From Balaenoptera acutorostrata (taxonomy: Eukaryota; Chordata; Mammalia; Artiodactyla; Balaenopteridae), in contig NC_080082.1 in the NCBI RefSeq assembly GCF_949987535.1, positions 30,595,011 through 30,659,010 of the forward strand: a stretch of 64,000 bases of DNA, given 5' to 3'. Under the pieces are notes generated by a model. The model saw only the letters and a program-made list of their open reading frames with translations, was not told the DNA's origin and did not search any database. Shown here piece by piece: positions 10,536 through 21,905 of this stretch (its first letter is position 1; each line of letters begins with the position of its first letter). Both the position numbers and the translations under genes were made by a program.

Positions 10536-11204
10536 TTCCTGTTAAATGTGTTTGTGGGAAATGCAAGTACATCTCATCCTTCAAGGCAGCCAGATGATCA
10601 AGACCTTCAGAGTCAGTCCAGTCTGGATTTAAATCCTATAGAAAGGTCTTTAAAACTTCACATCTGAACCCCAAAATGAATTAGAATTTTTACTCCTGTG
10701 TATCCTATCTGGTTTATCTCATTAGAAAGACATTCCTAACAGTGTGATGTTTAAACAAGTCCATCAGCTTCTCCAAGCCTCACTTGTCTCTTTACGTGGA
10801 GTGTTGCAATTCCTAGGTTTCAGTAATAGCAGCTGTCTCTTAAGTAACTAAGTTCCAGGCATTTTTCTTACTATTAAATGTTGTCCTTGTCCCAATTCCA
10901 GGAGATAGGTACTATAATTCGTCCTCAGGCTGGCCACTTGTGGGTCTGCTTGAAGATCTGCTCTCTGTCCCCACCCTTCTTCCCCTGTTCTGCTCTGCAT
11001 TCAGGGAACTGAACTTGATAAACGATTTCTCAGACTTCCTTGCCTCCTCCAAGGTACTGGCTCCCATGAGATGGCCCTGAATCCTGGACTCTGAAATGCC
11101 ATCTTCCCCCTTGTCCCTTAGCCCTTGGGGCGGTGATAACTTCTTAGTGCTAATCTCTGTGTTTTCTCACTGCACCTGTTTGGTGTCTTAGCTCTAGCTC
11201 TTCC
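10536..11204. other. Mostly unique sequence, possible weak MIR at 10855-10925
   Basis: No gene recognised. 'ccaggagataggtactataattcg' resembles a decayed minus-strand MIR, but the match is too short to list separately. Confidence 0.4.
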
Positions 11205-11335
11205 ATAGCTATATATGTAAATATATATATTATGTGGGTATGTATACACACACACATTTGCATATATACATGCTCATACATACATATGTATTGATATGAT
11301 TTCTGTGTGTATGTATATACACAGGCATACAGCAG
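11205..11335. repeat. Alternating purine-pyrimidine TA/CA/TG low-complexity tract
   Basis: About 130 bp of TATA, CACA and CATA-type dinucleotides with interruptions. A former compound microsatellite. Read on the minus strand it yields a tyrosine/histidine-rich false peptide. Confidence 0.75.
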
Positions 11336-11344
11336 AAGCTGTAT

Positions 11345-11600
11345 CACCTTTTAATTTGTTTTTTCTTTTTTAATTGAAATATAGTTGATTTACAGTGTTG
11401 TGTTAGTTTCAGGTATACAGCAAAGTGATTCAGTGCTGTATATATTTACATATATATAAAAATATATTCTTTTTCAGATTCTTTTCCATTACAAGATATT
11501 GAATATAGTTCTTTGGGCTATACAATAGGTCCTTGTTGTTTCTCTATTTTATGTATAGTAGTGTGTATCTGCTAATCCCAAACTCCTAATTTAATTTTAA
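11345..11600 (-). mobile_element. Cetartiodactyl L1 LINE 3'UTR fragment
   Basis: Reverse-complement L1 3' end: 'gaaatatagttgatttacag', 'gttagtttcaggtatacagc', 'tattacaagatattgaatat'-like text, 'caataggtccttgttgtttc', 'aatcccaaactcctaattta'. The same 3'UTR family is seen in plus orientation at 17080-17268. Confidence 0.85.
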
Positions 11601-13990
11601 TTTTTATCTGAATATTCTTTTTAAAAAAATTATCATACAGTAGAATTGACTTTTTTAATGTATGGGTTCATCTAACCACCATTACAATCAGGACACAGAA
11701 CAATTTCATCACCGCCAAAACTCCCTCTTACTATCTACTATGGGAGTTGTAATAGTATCCCCCTTTTCATTACTAATATTGGTAATTTGTGTCTTCTATA
11801 ATTTTAGTCAGTCTTGGTATAGGTATAGCCATTTTTGGTCTTTTCAAAGAAACAGCTTTTCTGTTTTTGATTTCATTGACTTCTGCCTCTTTCTGCTTGC
11901 TTGCTTTCGTTTTCTTTTTCTTTTTCTTTTTTTTTTTTTTAGTTTCTTCAGGCAGAGGCTTAGATTCTTAATTTGAGAACTTTCTCCTTTTCTTAATATA
12001 AACTTTTAATGCTATAAATTTCCCTCTAAGCACTGCTGTATCTGCATCTTACAAATTTTGAAATAAGGTGTTTTTGTTTCTGTTCAGTTCAAAATCTTTT
12101 CTAATTTCCCTTGAGACTTCCTCTTTGACTTGTGGGTTATTTAAGACTGTGTTGTTTCATTTCCGAGTGTTTAGTCCAAGATCTTCCTGTTATTCATGAT
12201 TAACTTCTGTTCTTGTTCCTTTGTTTCTCTTTTCCTGCCCTCTTTTGGGTTGTTTGAATATTTTCACATTTCATTTTAATTTTTCTATTGTGTTTTTTTA
12301 TCACACCTCTTTGTTTAGTTTATTTGTTTCTCTAGAGATTACAATATGCATACTTAACTTTTATAGTTTCCTTAGGATTGATAGTTTACCACTTACAGTG
12401 GTAGAAACCTTACCACTGTATAGATACTTTTACCCACCTTCCTTTATATCATAAGTGTTTTATATATTATATCTACATGCATTGACAACTCCATCAAACA
12501 ATGTTATGATTTTTGTTTTCAACAACCAGACACATTTTAAAGAATTTAAGAGAAGAGTAATCTATTATATTTTCCCAGATACTTACCGTTTTTGTTGCTC
12601 CTCCTTCATTCCTGATGTTCTAGGTCTCCTTCTAGAGTCATTTCCTTTCTGTCTGAAAAATTTCCTTTTGCAATTATTTTAGAGCTTGTCTGCTGGCAAT
12701 GAATTCTTTTATTTTGCTTCATTTGAAAATGTTTATTTCACCTTCATTTCTGAAGGATATTTTTGCTGGTTATGGAATTCTGGGTTGGTATTTCTTTTCT
12801 TTTAGCACTTTAAAAATGTCATTCTTCTTTTTTCTGGCATCCTTGGTTTCTGATGAGAAATTCACAATCATTCTAATTGTTGTCCCCCTATAGGGAATGT
12901 ATCATTTTCATCTGGCTCATTTAAATATTTTTTCTTTGATCTAGTTTTCAGCAGTTTGATTGTGATTATTTTAGGTTTGCCTGTTTAAGGTTCACTGAGC
13001 TTCCTGAATCTGTAGGTTTGTGTCTTTCATCCTCACTCACTTCTCTGTCATCTCATTCTGCTGTTGAGCCCATTCAGTGAGTTTTTCATTTCATTTCCTT
13101 TTTTTTAAATTCTAAAATTAGATTATGAACTTCTTATTTTGTCATTTATATCAAGAGTGTTCACAGTTACTTACTAGAGCATTTGTTTAATTGCTGCTTT
13201 GTCAGATAGTTCCAACATCTTTCTTATCTCAGGGTTGGCATCTGTTGATTGTCTTTTCTCATGCAAGTTGAGATTCTCCTGGTTTTTCATATGCCAAGTA
13301 ATTTGAGATGCTATCATGGACATTTTGATTATTAGATTACGAAATACTAGGTCTTATATAAATCCTATAGAGAAGGTTGACATTTTTATTTTAGCAGGCA
13401 ATTGACTTGTCCTGTTCAAGTTGCAAGTTTCCACCTGTCTTCTGCAGGCTAGGGTCAGTTCAGTTTTTAAAGTCTTTGTAGTGTTATTTGACTCTGGTCT
13501 GCATGCACACCGCCCGTCACCAGTCTGGCACATGGGCAGTGGTCTTTGTGTCAGTTCAGTTCTCAAAGTCTTTGGTATGCTAATTTGAATCAGATCCATG
13601 CGTGTGCAGCTCAGAGGTGAGCCCAGGAATTCATAAACCACTTTATGTGGTTGCTTTCCTGAACTCTTCTCTCTCTGCTATCTCCCTGGTACTTTTCAAC
13701 ACAGTAAGGAGTCCCTTTTCTGTTCTCTATCCAGGAAGTCGGGGCTTTAGTTACCCCAATCTGCCACGTATTTCCATGACTATGCAGGGCCAAGTGGTGG
13801 AAGGAGCAGGGGAAAAATGATAAACTCACCCCCAGTTCAGTGATATTCCAAGTTCCGGTCTTCCTGAATCTGCCCATTACCCTTACTTTTCAGAGTCCTC
13901 AAATATCTGCTCCAGGTATTTTATACACAGTTTTATAGCTGTATTCAGTGAAAGAGACAGGGGATGTGCGCTTACTCTACCTTAGCTAAC
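11601..13990 (-). mobile_element. Ancient L1 LINE, 5' region, minus strand
   Basis: About 2.4 kb of T-rich sequence. It matches the complement of the old L1 5' region through the start of ORF2: 'tttggtcttttcaaagaaac', 'taatgctataaatttccctc', 'gagattacaatatgcatact', 'tctgctggcaatgaattctt', 'ttcaccttcatttctgaagg', 'ggttcactgagcttcctgaa'. Reading frames are broken throughout, with no intact ORF1 or ORF2. Subfamily not determined. Confidence 0.75.
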
Positions 13991-14215
13991 ATCAGTACCG
14001 ACCTATATCATCTTTTATGACAGTGACGGTGAGGCCTTGCCAAGTCACATGGTATCACTTCTGCCACACTCTATTAGTCAAGGCAGCTACACAGGCTCAT
14101 CCTGGTTCAATGGGAGGGGAGTGACAAGGTTATGAAGGCACATGTGGGACCAGAAATATTGTTGTAGTGAATTTTGGAAAATATAATCTGTTACAAATAG
14201 TAACGAGGAAGAAAG
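13991..14215. mobile_element. Old interspersed repeat fragment, family unnamed
   Basis: 'ccacactctattagtcaagg' with 'caatgggaggggagtgacaa', 'ggcacatgtgggaccagaaatattgt' (in parts) and 'tggaaaatataatctgttac' has the feel of a mammal-wide repeat 3' end. It shares motifs with the repeats at 45500-45905 and 46555-46985. I cannot name the family. Confidence 0.4.
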
Positions 14216-14789
14216 AAATTAGATCAAAAGGGAAGTATGGAGAAGCTCAGGGTAAGGCTGTTGTATACAAAACATGGGCCCCAAGGTCCTGCATACTTGC
14301 TACTCTGCTCCTTATGCTTTCAGAGCAGCCTAGTAACTAAGGGAAGGTGAGAAGCATGATTCTTTACAATAGTGCTTCTCATATGTATCCAGGAGTATAC
14401 CCCTGGGGAGGCTGGGAGCAGAACCTGAGTGGTTTTTCCTTCTCAAGGAATAATGACACCCTGGGAGCATGTGAAGATGCTTACTGTGTGCTTTTGTAAC
14501 AACCGTAAGAGGTAGACCCTTAGAAGCTTCAGACACACCTGCATATCCCCCTCAGGGAACCTGAACCCTGGTTGGAGAGGTTGGTTTCATAGGTTTCACA
14601 GTGTCCATACAGTAAAACCAATTTGATCTCTCCAGAGATGGTTCATTTTTCCCTGGTCTTGAAACTCAAGAGCAACTTCTTCCATGGACTCTCTTAAATG
14701 GACATTGTGACCACAAGGTCAATGACCTCAAAAAGAAAAAGAATCCCTGCAGTGATGCTAAATGTCAGGGCCTTTTCTAATACAGTGGC
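14216..14789. other. Unique sequence, nothing recognised
   Basis: No gene or confident repeat. The frame 14330-14536 on the minus strand has no visible domain. Confidence 0.5.
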
Positions 14790-15030
14790 AGAACAGTGAG
14801 GCTCAGAGGAGGTACCCTGAGTTTGAATCCCAGCTCAGCACAGCACAAGCTTTGTGACTTGAGCAAGTCACTCCATCTTCCAACCCTCAGTTCCAAGTCT
14901 CAGAGACAATAATAGTGTCTACCTCATAAAGTTATTGGGGGGCTTAACTGAGTGAGATCAAGCCTGTAAAGCACAGTAGCTGGGACTCAGCAACCCATCC
15001 TTGAGTACCAATTATTACTAATATCAGATA
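14790..15030 (+). mobile_element. MIR, near full length
   Basis: 'gagtttgaatcccagctcag', 'tgtgacttgagcaagtcact', 'aataatagtgtctacctcat' and 'tattactaatatc' occur in MIR order on the plus strand. Confidence 0.85.
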
Positions 15031-15180
15031 AGTCAGCCTGAGACCAGAACCTAGGCTGAGGCCAACCTCTCCCCAAGAGGTAACCTAACTTCTCTGTGCC
15101 TCAGTTTCCTCATCTGTAAGCCGGAAACCAGAATGGTATCTATCTCTTAGGGTTACTTAAAAGATTAAATTAGGAGTGAG
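15031..15180 (+). mobile_element. MIR fragment
   Basis: A second plus-strand MIR directly follows: 'taacttctctgtgcctcagt', 'ttcctcatctgtaa', then 'tagggttacttaaaagatta'. Confidence 0.75.
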
Positions 15181-15530
15181 AGAAATGGGGAGCTATTGGT
15201 TAAAGGGTGCAAACTTTCGTTTATAAGTTAAGTAAGTTCCGGGATCTCATGTACAGCTTGTTGATTACAGTTAACGATACTGTCTTGTATACTTGAAATT
15301 TGCTAAGAAAATAGATCTTAAGTGTTCTCACCACACACACACAAAATGGTCACTATATGAGGCAATATTACCTTGATTATGGTGATCATTTCACAATGTA
15401 TATTAAATCATCATGTGGTACACCTTTAAATAATCACATCGTACAACCTAAATAGATACAATTTTTATTTCTCAATCATACCTCAATAGAGTTAGAAAAA
15501 ATAAAATTTTAAAAATTAAAAAATAACTTA
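15181..15530 (+). mobile_element. L1 LINE 3'UTR fragment
   Basis: Typical L1M 3'UTR text: 'atgtacagcttgttgattac', 'tgctaagaaaatagatctta', 'ggtgatcatttcacaatgta', 'tcatgtggtacacctttaaa', ending in A-rich DNA. Includes a short CA run at 15334-15345. Confidence 0.85.
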
Positions 15531-16806
15531 GAAAAATGATTCAATGAGCTAATCAGGTAAAGTGCTTAAAATAGCCCTTGGACAAGGCAAGTCTGCAGAA
15601 GCCTGAGCAAGTTATTATTGGAAATTTATGAACTGTGAAACTGGGGTAAATGTATTTCAAGGTTAAATAGCATTGTGCGAGGAGATATAGGAAGCCATAT
15701 GTTAAAGATGGTATATTTTCCTGGAATGTCAACTTGACAATTTAAGAAGAAAAGCCTAATGAATATGGACCAACGTGCCCCCAGCTATGCTGTTCTCTAA
15801 CAGTCCGTGGTTGATACCTAAGGATCCCAAGAATCCCACCCTCTCTCCCAAAAGTGATGTCTGGACTTCAGGGAGAGGACAGAGGAAGCCCCTGGAAGAC
15901 ACGAAGGCACCTGGCCACCAGAGAGTGTGCAGGCACAGAACAATCACAGCCTTGGCTGCCTTCTCCATCCCAGCTGCCTCAAGCACGGCCGTTTTCCACA
16001 TTCCCCTTCATTAAACAAGAAACTCAGATGTTGGTAATTAGATCTCCGTCCCCAGCTGCCAAGTCACATTCGGTTCCAAAAAGCCCTGTATACAGCTACT
16101 TGTGTGTTTGTTAACAATGTCCCCACAACAGGTCTGCAATTAGAGCCCATCTGTTAGGTTTCTCAGAAAGCAGTGCCAATCAGGCTGGTGAACTCGGAGT
16201 CCTCCTTGTTGTGAATTCCTGACCAGAAACCCTGCGGCGGAAGGCCACCTGTCCCTGAGTGAGTGTGTCTGGGGCTGGGGGCCCCTGGATACCAGTCATA
16301 ATGAGTGCTCGTAATACATGTTAAGGAAGGTGGGCATGATCAGGTGATGGCAGGAGCTGCATATATGGCCATCGTGGGGTGTCTGTGCTGGTCTCCTCAA
16401 TCAAAGCAGACCCCCTCCTTTCTCCAGCTGACCCATTCATCAGCTGGCCACAACCCTGTGGGTCTGAATGCTACTACTGGTACCGAGGGGGTCATTTCCC
16501 AGCCAGTGCTATTTAGTTGAAATCAAGTATCATTGCTTCCTTCAGTAGGGGGTGGGTCCCCAGTCCCATCCCAGTAGGAGATGCTCTGTAGCCGATGTCA
16601 TCTCCCTTTCTGGATGAGTCCAGTCTTTCAGAGGAATCAGTGATAAACAGGCCTTCCTTCTGGGAACCGATTGGGGAAAATGGAAAATGCTGGGGCGTAG
16701 GAAGAGGACCAGAATCATCAGGATGCAGGTGTAGCCTATTTGAAACCTAACAAATTTAAAAATGTATTTTCCAAAAAGGAAGCTACGCATGCATGCATCA
16801 GAAAAC
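15531..16806. other. Unique sequence, no gene recognised
   Basis: Overlapping short frames on both strands at 15756-16114 lack domains. The stretch 16130-16300 is moderately GC-rich. No repeat named. A 'gcatgcatgcatc' run lies near 16788. Confidence 0.45.
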
Positions 16807-16815
16807 AGTTATTGA

Positions 16816-17268
16816 TGGCCATTAAAAGGAATGAAATAATGCCATTTGCAGTTACGTGGATGGACCTAGAGATTATCATACTAAATGAAGTAAGTCAGAA
16901 AGAAAAAGACAAATATCATATGATATCACTTATCTGTGGAATCTAAAATATGACACAAATGAACCTATCTATGAAACAAAAACAGACTCACAGACATAGA
17001 GAACAGACTTGTGGTTGCCAAGGGCAGGGGATGGGGAGGGATGGATTGGGAGTTTGGGATTAGCAGATGTAAACTATTATATACAGGATGGATAAACAAC
17101 AAGGTCCTACTGTATAACACAAGGAACTATATTCAATATCCTGTGATAAACCATAATGGAAAAGAATATGAAAAAGAAACACATATAAATGAGCCACTTT
17201 GCTGTACAGCAGAAATTAAACACAACATTATAAACCAACTATACTTCAATAAAATTAAAAAAAAAAAA
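16816..17268 (+). mobile_element. 5'-truncated L1 LINE with target-site duplication
   Basis: Starts in L1 ORF2-tail/3'UTR text ('aatgccatttgcagttacgt', 'gatggacctagagattatca', 'gtaagtcagaaagaaaaaga'). It ends 'ccaactatacttcaataaaa' plus a poly-A tail. A duplication 'agttattga' flanks it at 16807-16815 and 17269-17277. The last ~200 bp matches the cetartiodactyl L1 3'UTR family, so the insertion is fairly recent. The short frames inside are remnants. Confidence 0.9.
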
Positions 17269-17364
17269 AGTTATTGAGCAGTGACTCAAGGTGAGGGTCC
17301 TTGCCAGGTACAGAAACAGGGAGGTTAGAGAGACATGGCCTTCCCACCTGCCTTGTCAAGCTTT

Positions 17365-17427
17365 GACTAAGACAGTGGTTTGCAACTCCAACTGCACATA
17401 AGCATATTTTAAGGAGCTTTAAAAAAT
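17365..17427 (+). mobile_element. MER5A-like hAT-Charlie fragment
   Basis: 'gtggtttgcaactccaactg' then 'ggagctttaaaaaatcctaatgc' (in parts) matches the first third of MER5A. It stops where the L1 begins, so the L1 probably inserted into or truncates it. Confidence 0.6.
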
Positions 17428-19540
17428 CCTAATGCAATTAGGAAAACAATCCCATTTACATTAACACCTAAAATAATTCAATACTTAAGAATAAATCTAA
17501 CCAAGGAAGAGAAGGACTTGTATGATGAAAACTACAAAAATTGCTGGAAGAAATTAAAGAAGGTCTAAATAAATGGAAAGATCCTTTGTTCATGGATAGG
17601 AAGATGTTACATTCTTATGATGTCAATAGTACCTAAAATGATCTGCAGATTCAACACAATCCCTATCAAAATTCCAACAGCCTTTTTTACAAGAATTAAA
17701 AAAGCCGATCCTCAAATTTATATGGGATTGCAAAGGGTTCCAAATAGCCAACACAATCTTGAAAAAGAAGAATAAAGTTGGAGGGCTCACATTACCTGAC
17801 ATTGAAACTTACTACAGTAATAAAAACAGTATGGAACTCGCATCAGAACAGGCATATAGACCAATGGAATATAATAGAGATCCTAGTAATAAACCCTCAC
17901 ATATATGGTGCTATGGACTGAATGTTTGTATCAAAATTCATAGATTGAAGCTCTAATCCCCAATGTGATGGTATTTGAAGGTGGGGCCTTTGGGAGGTAA
18001 TTAAGCCATGAAGGTGGAGTCTTCATGAAAGGGATTAGTACCCTTAAAAGAACGGGTAAGAGAGAGATGATTTCTCTCTCTGCCATGTGAGAATATAGCA
18101 GAAGGCATCCATCTTCAAACCAGGAAAACAGCCGTCACCAAGAACCTGACCATACTGTCACACTGATCTCAGACTTCCATCCTCTATAACTGAGAAATAA
18201 CCACTTGTTGTTTAAGCCACCCAATCTATGGTATTTTGGTATAGCATCTCAAACTCAGACATATGGTCAGTTGATTTTTGACAAGTGTGCCAAGACCATT
18301 CAACGAGGAAAGGCAGTCTTTTCAACAAATGTTGGAAAAATTGGATATCCCCAAGGCAAAACAATGAAGTTAGACACTTACCCTAAACCATATACAAAAA
18401 TTAATTCAAAATGGATCAAAGACCTAAGCTTAATTGCTAAAACTGTAAAACTCTTAGAGGAAAACATTGGGGGAAAATCATCATGACATTGGATTTGGCA
18501 ATGACGTCATGGATATGACACTGAAAGCAGACACAAAATTTAAAAAAGATAAATTGGACTCCATCAAAATTAAGAACTTTTGTGCATCAAAGGAGACTAT
18601 CAAGAAAGCAAAAAGATAACATTCTGCATAGAAATAATATTTGTAAATAGTATATCTGATAAGGTATCAATATCCAGAATATATAAAGAACTCTTACAAC
18701 TCAACATCAAAATAACAAACAACCCAATTTAAAAGTAGAGAAAGGACTTGAATAGGCACTTCTCCAAAGAAGATATACAAATGGCCAACAAGCACATGGA
18801 AAGATGCTCAACACCATTAATCATTAGGGAAATGCAAATCAAAACCACAATGAGATACCACATTACGCGGACTAGAATGACCACAGTTTTTTTTTTTAAA
18901 CGGAAAGATAACAAGTGTTGGTGAGGAGAATCCCCATGCATTGCTGGTAGGAATGTAAAATGGCATAGCTGCTATGGAAAACAGCTTGATAGTTTCTCAA
19001 AAGCTTAAATATAGAACTCTACTGTATGACCGTAGGCATATATCCAAAATAATTGAAAGCAAGGAATGAAGCAGATATTTGTACACCAATATTCATAGCA
19101 GCATTATGCACAACAGCCAAAAGGTGGGAACAATCCAAGTTTTCATCCACAGATGAATGGATAAATAAAATGTGGGCTATAGATTCAATGGAATGTCATT
19201 CAACCATAAAAAGGAATGATGAAATGTTATGTGCTACAACGTGGATGGACCTTGAAAATATTACACTAAGTGAAATAAGCCAGATATGGAAGGACAAATA
19301 TGTATGATTCCAGTTATGTGAGGAACCCAAAATATGCAAATTCATAGAGACAGAAAGTAGAATAGAGATTACCAGGGACTGAGTTATCGTTCAATGAGTA
19401 CAGTTTTTGTTGGAGATGGTAAACAAGTTTTAGGTATAGACAGTGGTGATGGTTGCACACGGTATGAATATGTTTAATGCCACTGAATTGTATGCTTACA
19501 AATGGTTAAAATGATAAATATGTTATTCATATTTTACCAC
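17428..19540 (+). mobile_element. L1 LINE (ORF2 3' part and 3'UTR), split by an LTR
   Basis: ORF2-derived text is recognisable: 'acacctaaaataattcaata', 'atggataggaagatgttaca', 'cagattcaacacaatcccta', 'ccaatggaatataatagaga', 'tggtcagttgatttttgaca', 'gttagacacttaccctaaac', 'ggccaacaagcacatggaaa'. A 3'UTR follows, ending near 'catattttaccaca'. Frames are broken by indels. A MaLR LTR at 17909-18261 interrupts it, so the reading resumes exactly at 18262 after a 5-bp duplication. A poly-T patch at 18890-18897 is internal. Confidence 0.9.
17909..18261 (+). mobile_element. Solo MaLR (MST/MLT1-type) LTR inside an L1
   Basis: A 353-bp LTR beginning 'tgctatggactgaatgtttg' and ending 'aaactcagaca', with the canonical TG...CA termini. 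It has 'cctttgggaggtaattaagc' and a 3' 'ttgtttaagccacccaatct'. The 5-bp duplication 'tatgg' (17904-17908 and 18262-18266) matches ERVL-class integration. No internal retroviral sequence remains, consistent with LTR-LTR recombination. Confidence 0.93.
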
Positions 19541-19700
19541 ACCTACTATGTACCAGCTACTGTCCCAGGTCCTGGAGATCCCCTGTGAACTAGGTCAGCA
19601 GGTTAGGCAGAGTGGAAATGGGTGGAGACTGGTGATCAAAGGAAGGACAAGGAACGTCACAAAGCACTCCAGGTTTTTAATGTGAGTTGGAGAGGAGCTG
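19541..19700 (-). mobile_element. L2 LINE fragment
   Basis: 'cctactatgtaccagctact' and 'gtcccaggtcctggagatcc' give the reverse-complement L2 3' end. The right-hand part is decayed. Confidence 0.6.
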
Positions 19701-19829
19701 AGGATGCCCCTCTAAGAACTATTTCAAGCAGAAGAGTTGCTTCCAGGGTAAGTTTTAGGTATGTTATGCTTGAGCTGCCAACATGCCCTTCAGTGTTGAG
19801 AAACAATAGTTAATCTCTGTGATACCACT

Positions 19830-20005
19830 TATCCATGGTGGGCCTTGGACGTAAGCCTCAGCCTTCCTCACTGATCCTCAGTTTCCTCATCTGTAAAATG
19901 GGGGGCATGATGATTCAACATTCCTCAAGGGGCTGTTGAAAATCCAATGACTCTGTATGTTCAGTGCCTAGCACTGGATTAAGAGTGCTGGAAAAGATCA
20001 CTGGT
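19830..20005 (+). mobile_element. MIR fragment
   Basis: 'cctcagtttcctcatctgta' and 'aaatggggggcatgatgatt', then 'aaggggctgttgaaaatcca' and 'tcagtgcctagcactggatt', in plus orientation. Confidence 0.85.
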
Positions 20006-21071
20006 CATTTCAATTGAGTGTCAGATGAAGCAGTTGCTTTGTGTTTAAAGGCCAAGTTAGATCCCCAAAATATGTGTTCCTATTCTGGAAAATATGCAAG
20101 AAAAAGACCTACAGAGTAAAAAACAGATTCCTATCTCCCATCCCATCCACTCTTGAGCATACATTCTCAGAGAAGGCAGAATCTCCAACACCATTCAAAT
20201 GGCTGCCCCATCTCTCTCTTGTGTGGCCCACGGGAAGACAAGCTCATTTCCGGGGGGGCCACCAGGCTTGACTGCCAATGTCCGGGGCCGATGGCAGAAC
20301 CCAACATGCACAGCTACTGATAAGGAGGGACCAGGGGCATCTGCTGGATGCCTGGGTGATTGACAAAGCCCCCCTGGCTCCCAGAACTGAAATCAACCTT
20401 GGCAAGAAGGGGAGAAGAGAAGAGAGGGGAGGCTCTGCATTTGCTTGGATTATTTATCTGAAAGGGACTAAGGGGAAAATCTGGGCTGGGCTTATCTCTC
20501 TTTCCTAAATCACATTTTCTGCTCTTGGGTAGAATCTTGGCTGGAAAGCAAAGTTTGGTTCAGTTAACAAAAAATAAAGGTCCGTTTTCATACATCTGAG
20601 TTTGTGGCTACGAAGGACATCCCTGCTACACTGCCAGCTTGCTACGGAGAAGTGAGGAAGGACACCCCTGCTATGTGATTTGGATCCACAGACACGTATG
20701 AAACACTCTCACTTCAGCAATAAGAGCAGGGGGAATGCGAGATGCTTGTTTGAACCAAAATATTAAGGTCGTGGGGAGTTTCCCTTATATTGTCCGGTAG
20801 ACTGGAAGCTTAGAAAATCTCTTAGTGAGAGCCTTGCCATTTCCTGGACCATCTCCTGGAATAGGTGCCATCAGAGTTGGGACTTGAAAGAGAGGCTACA
20901 GTGAAAACCTGAAGACATGGTTGGGTTTTATTTTTCCCCTAAAACACCGAGAACTGAGGGTCTCCGTGATGAAAGATAAGACTTTGCATTTAATGCGGAG
21001 TCTTCTAGCTCAGTTGTAAGGGTCAGGCCATGCTAGCAGGACCATACTCTAGCATGAGCGCCAATATTGAG
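20006..21071. other. Unique sequence, no gene recognised
   Basis: Mixed composition. Short frames at 20041-20271 and 20278-20508 have no domain. No repeat named in this kilobase. Confidence 0.5.
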
Positions 21072-21235
21072 AGAGTGGAGTTTGAGAGCACGGGCTCCAC
21101 CATCAGAAAAGCTCTGCTGTGTGACTTCAGGTAAGTCACTTAGCCTCTCTGAACCCCTTCAGTCTCTCTATAAAAAGAAGACAATAACACCAACCTTATA
21201 AAATTCTTCTGAGGATGAATGAGAATCGTGTACAG
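21072..21235 (+). mobile_element. MIR
   Basis: 'gagtttgagagcacgggctc', 'tgtgtgacttcaggtaagtc' and 'acttagcctctctgaacccc' follow the MIR order on the plus strand. Confidence 0.85.
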
Positions 21236-21711
21236 ATAGAGACACAGACCTGGGTTGGATCCAGTGCTGCAAATGCTCCTGCTGCCTTTCACATGTAACC
21301 CTGTTCCCCCTAGAGCCCTGCTCCTCTAGAGATAATGAAAACTCGTGACTTGCCAGGCTTCTCTCAAGCAGCAGTCAGCCTGCTGTGATCTCAGGCACAG
21401 GTTTAGCCACGTTCACAGATGGCAGCTACGGGGCTCTGGGAGGGGAGAGAGCCACTTCTCCTTTGGGGGCAGAGAAGAATCCATCCTCCTTTCAGCATCC
21501 ATCAGGGCTGATGATGGGGAAGCCAAGCAAGCTTCAAGGTGCCTCCTCTAACTGTGGAAGGGGCAAGGTGTGGAAGAGGGAACAGCGTGTGCAAAGACTC
21601 TGGCACACTGGAGGAAAAGAAAGCAAGCCTGCCTGGCTGAAGACGAGAAAGCTAGCGAAAGGGTGGCAGGAGAAGGTGGCAGGGAGAGCAGGATTGCCGG
21701 GTGCCAGGCAC
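21236..21711. other. Unique sequence, nothing recognised
   Basis: Overlapping reading frames of 68-128 residues in three frames indicate low stop density from GC-rich DNA rather than coding. Confidence 0.45.
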
Positions 21712-21905
21712 TCCTCGAAGCCTCTGTTGACCCATTCAGGCCTCACAAAAAGCCCCTGTGGTCAGTGCTAGCATCTTCCTCTCCTTGTATAGATTGTGCA
21801 AAAGAGACGGTTTCTGTGACCTGCCCAACGTCATACAGCCAGGATTTAAAGCCAGTCCCCCTGGCATCCGCAGGACCCCTCTAATCATTCTGTCTACTGC
21901 CCCAG
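21712..21905 (-). mobile_element. MIR
   Basis: 'cccattcaggcctcacaaaa', 'gtgacctgcccaacgtcata' and 'cagccaggatttaaagccag' read as reverse-complement MIR. Confidence 0.75.

Noticed and set aside
17428..19540. Intact L1 ORF2 coding capacity
   Set aside because: Frames are broken by stops and indels and the element is interrupted by an LTR.
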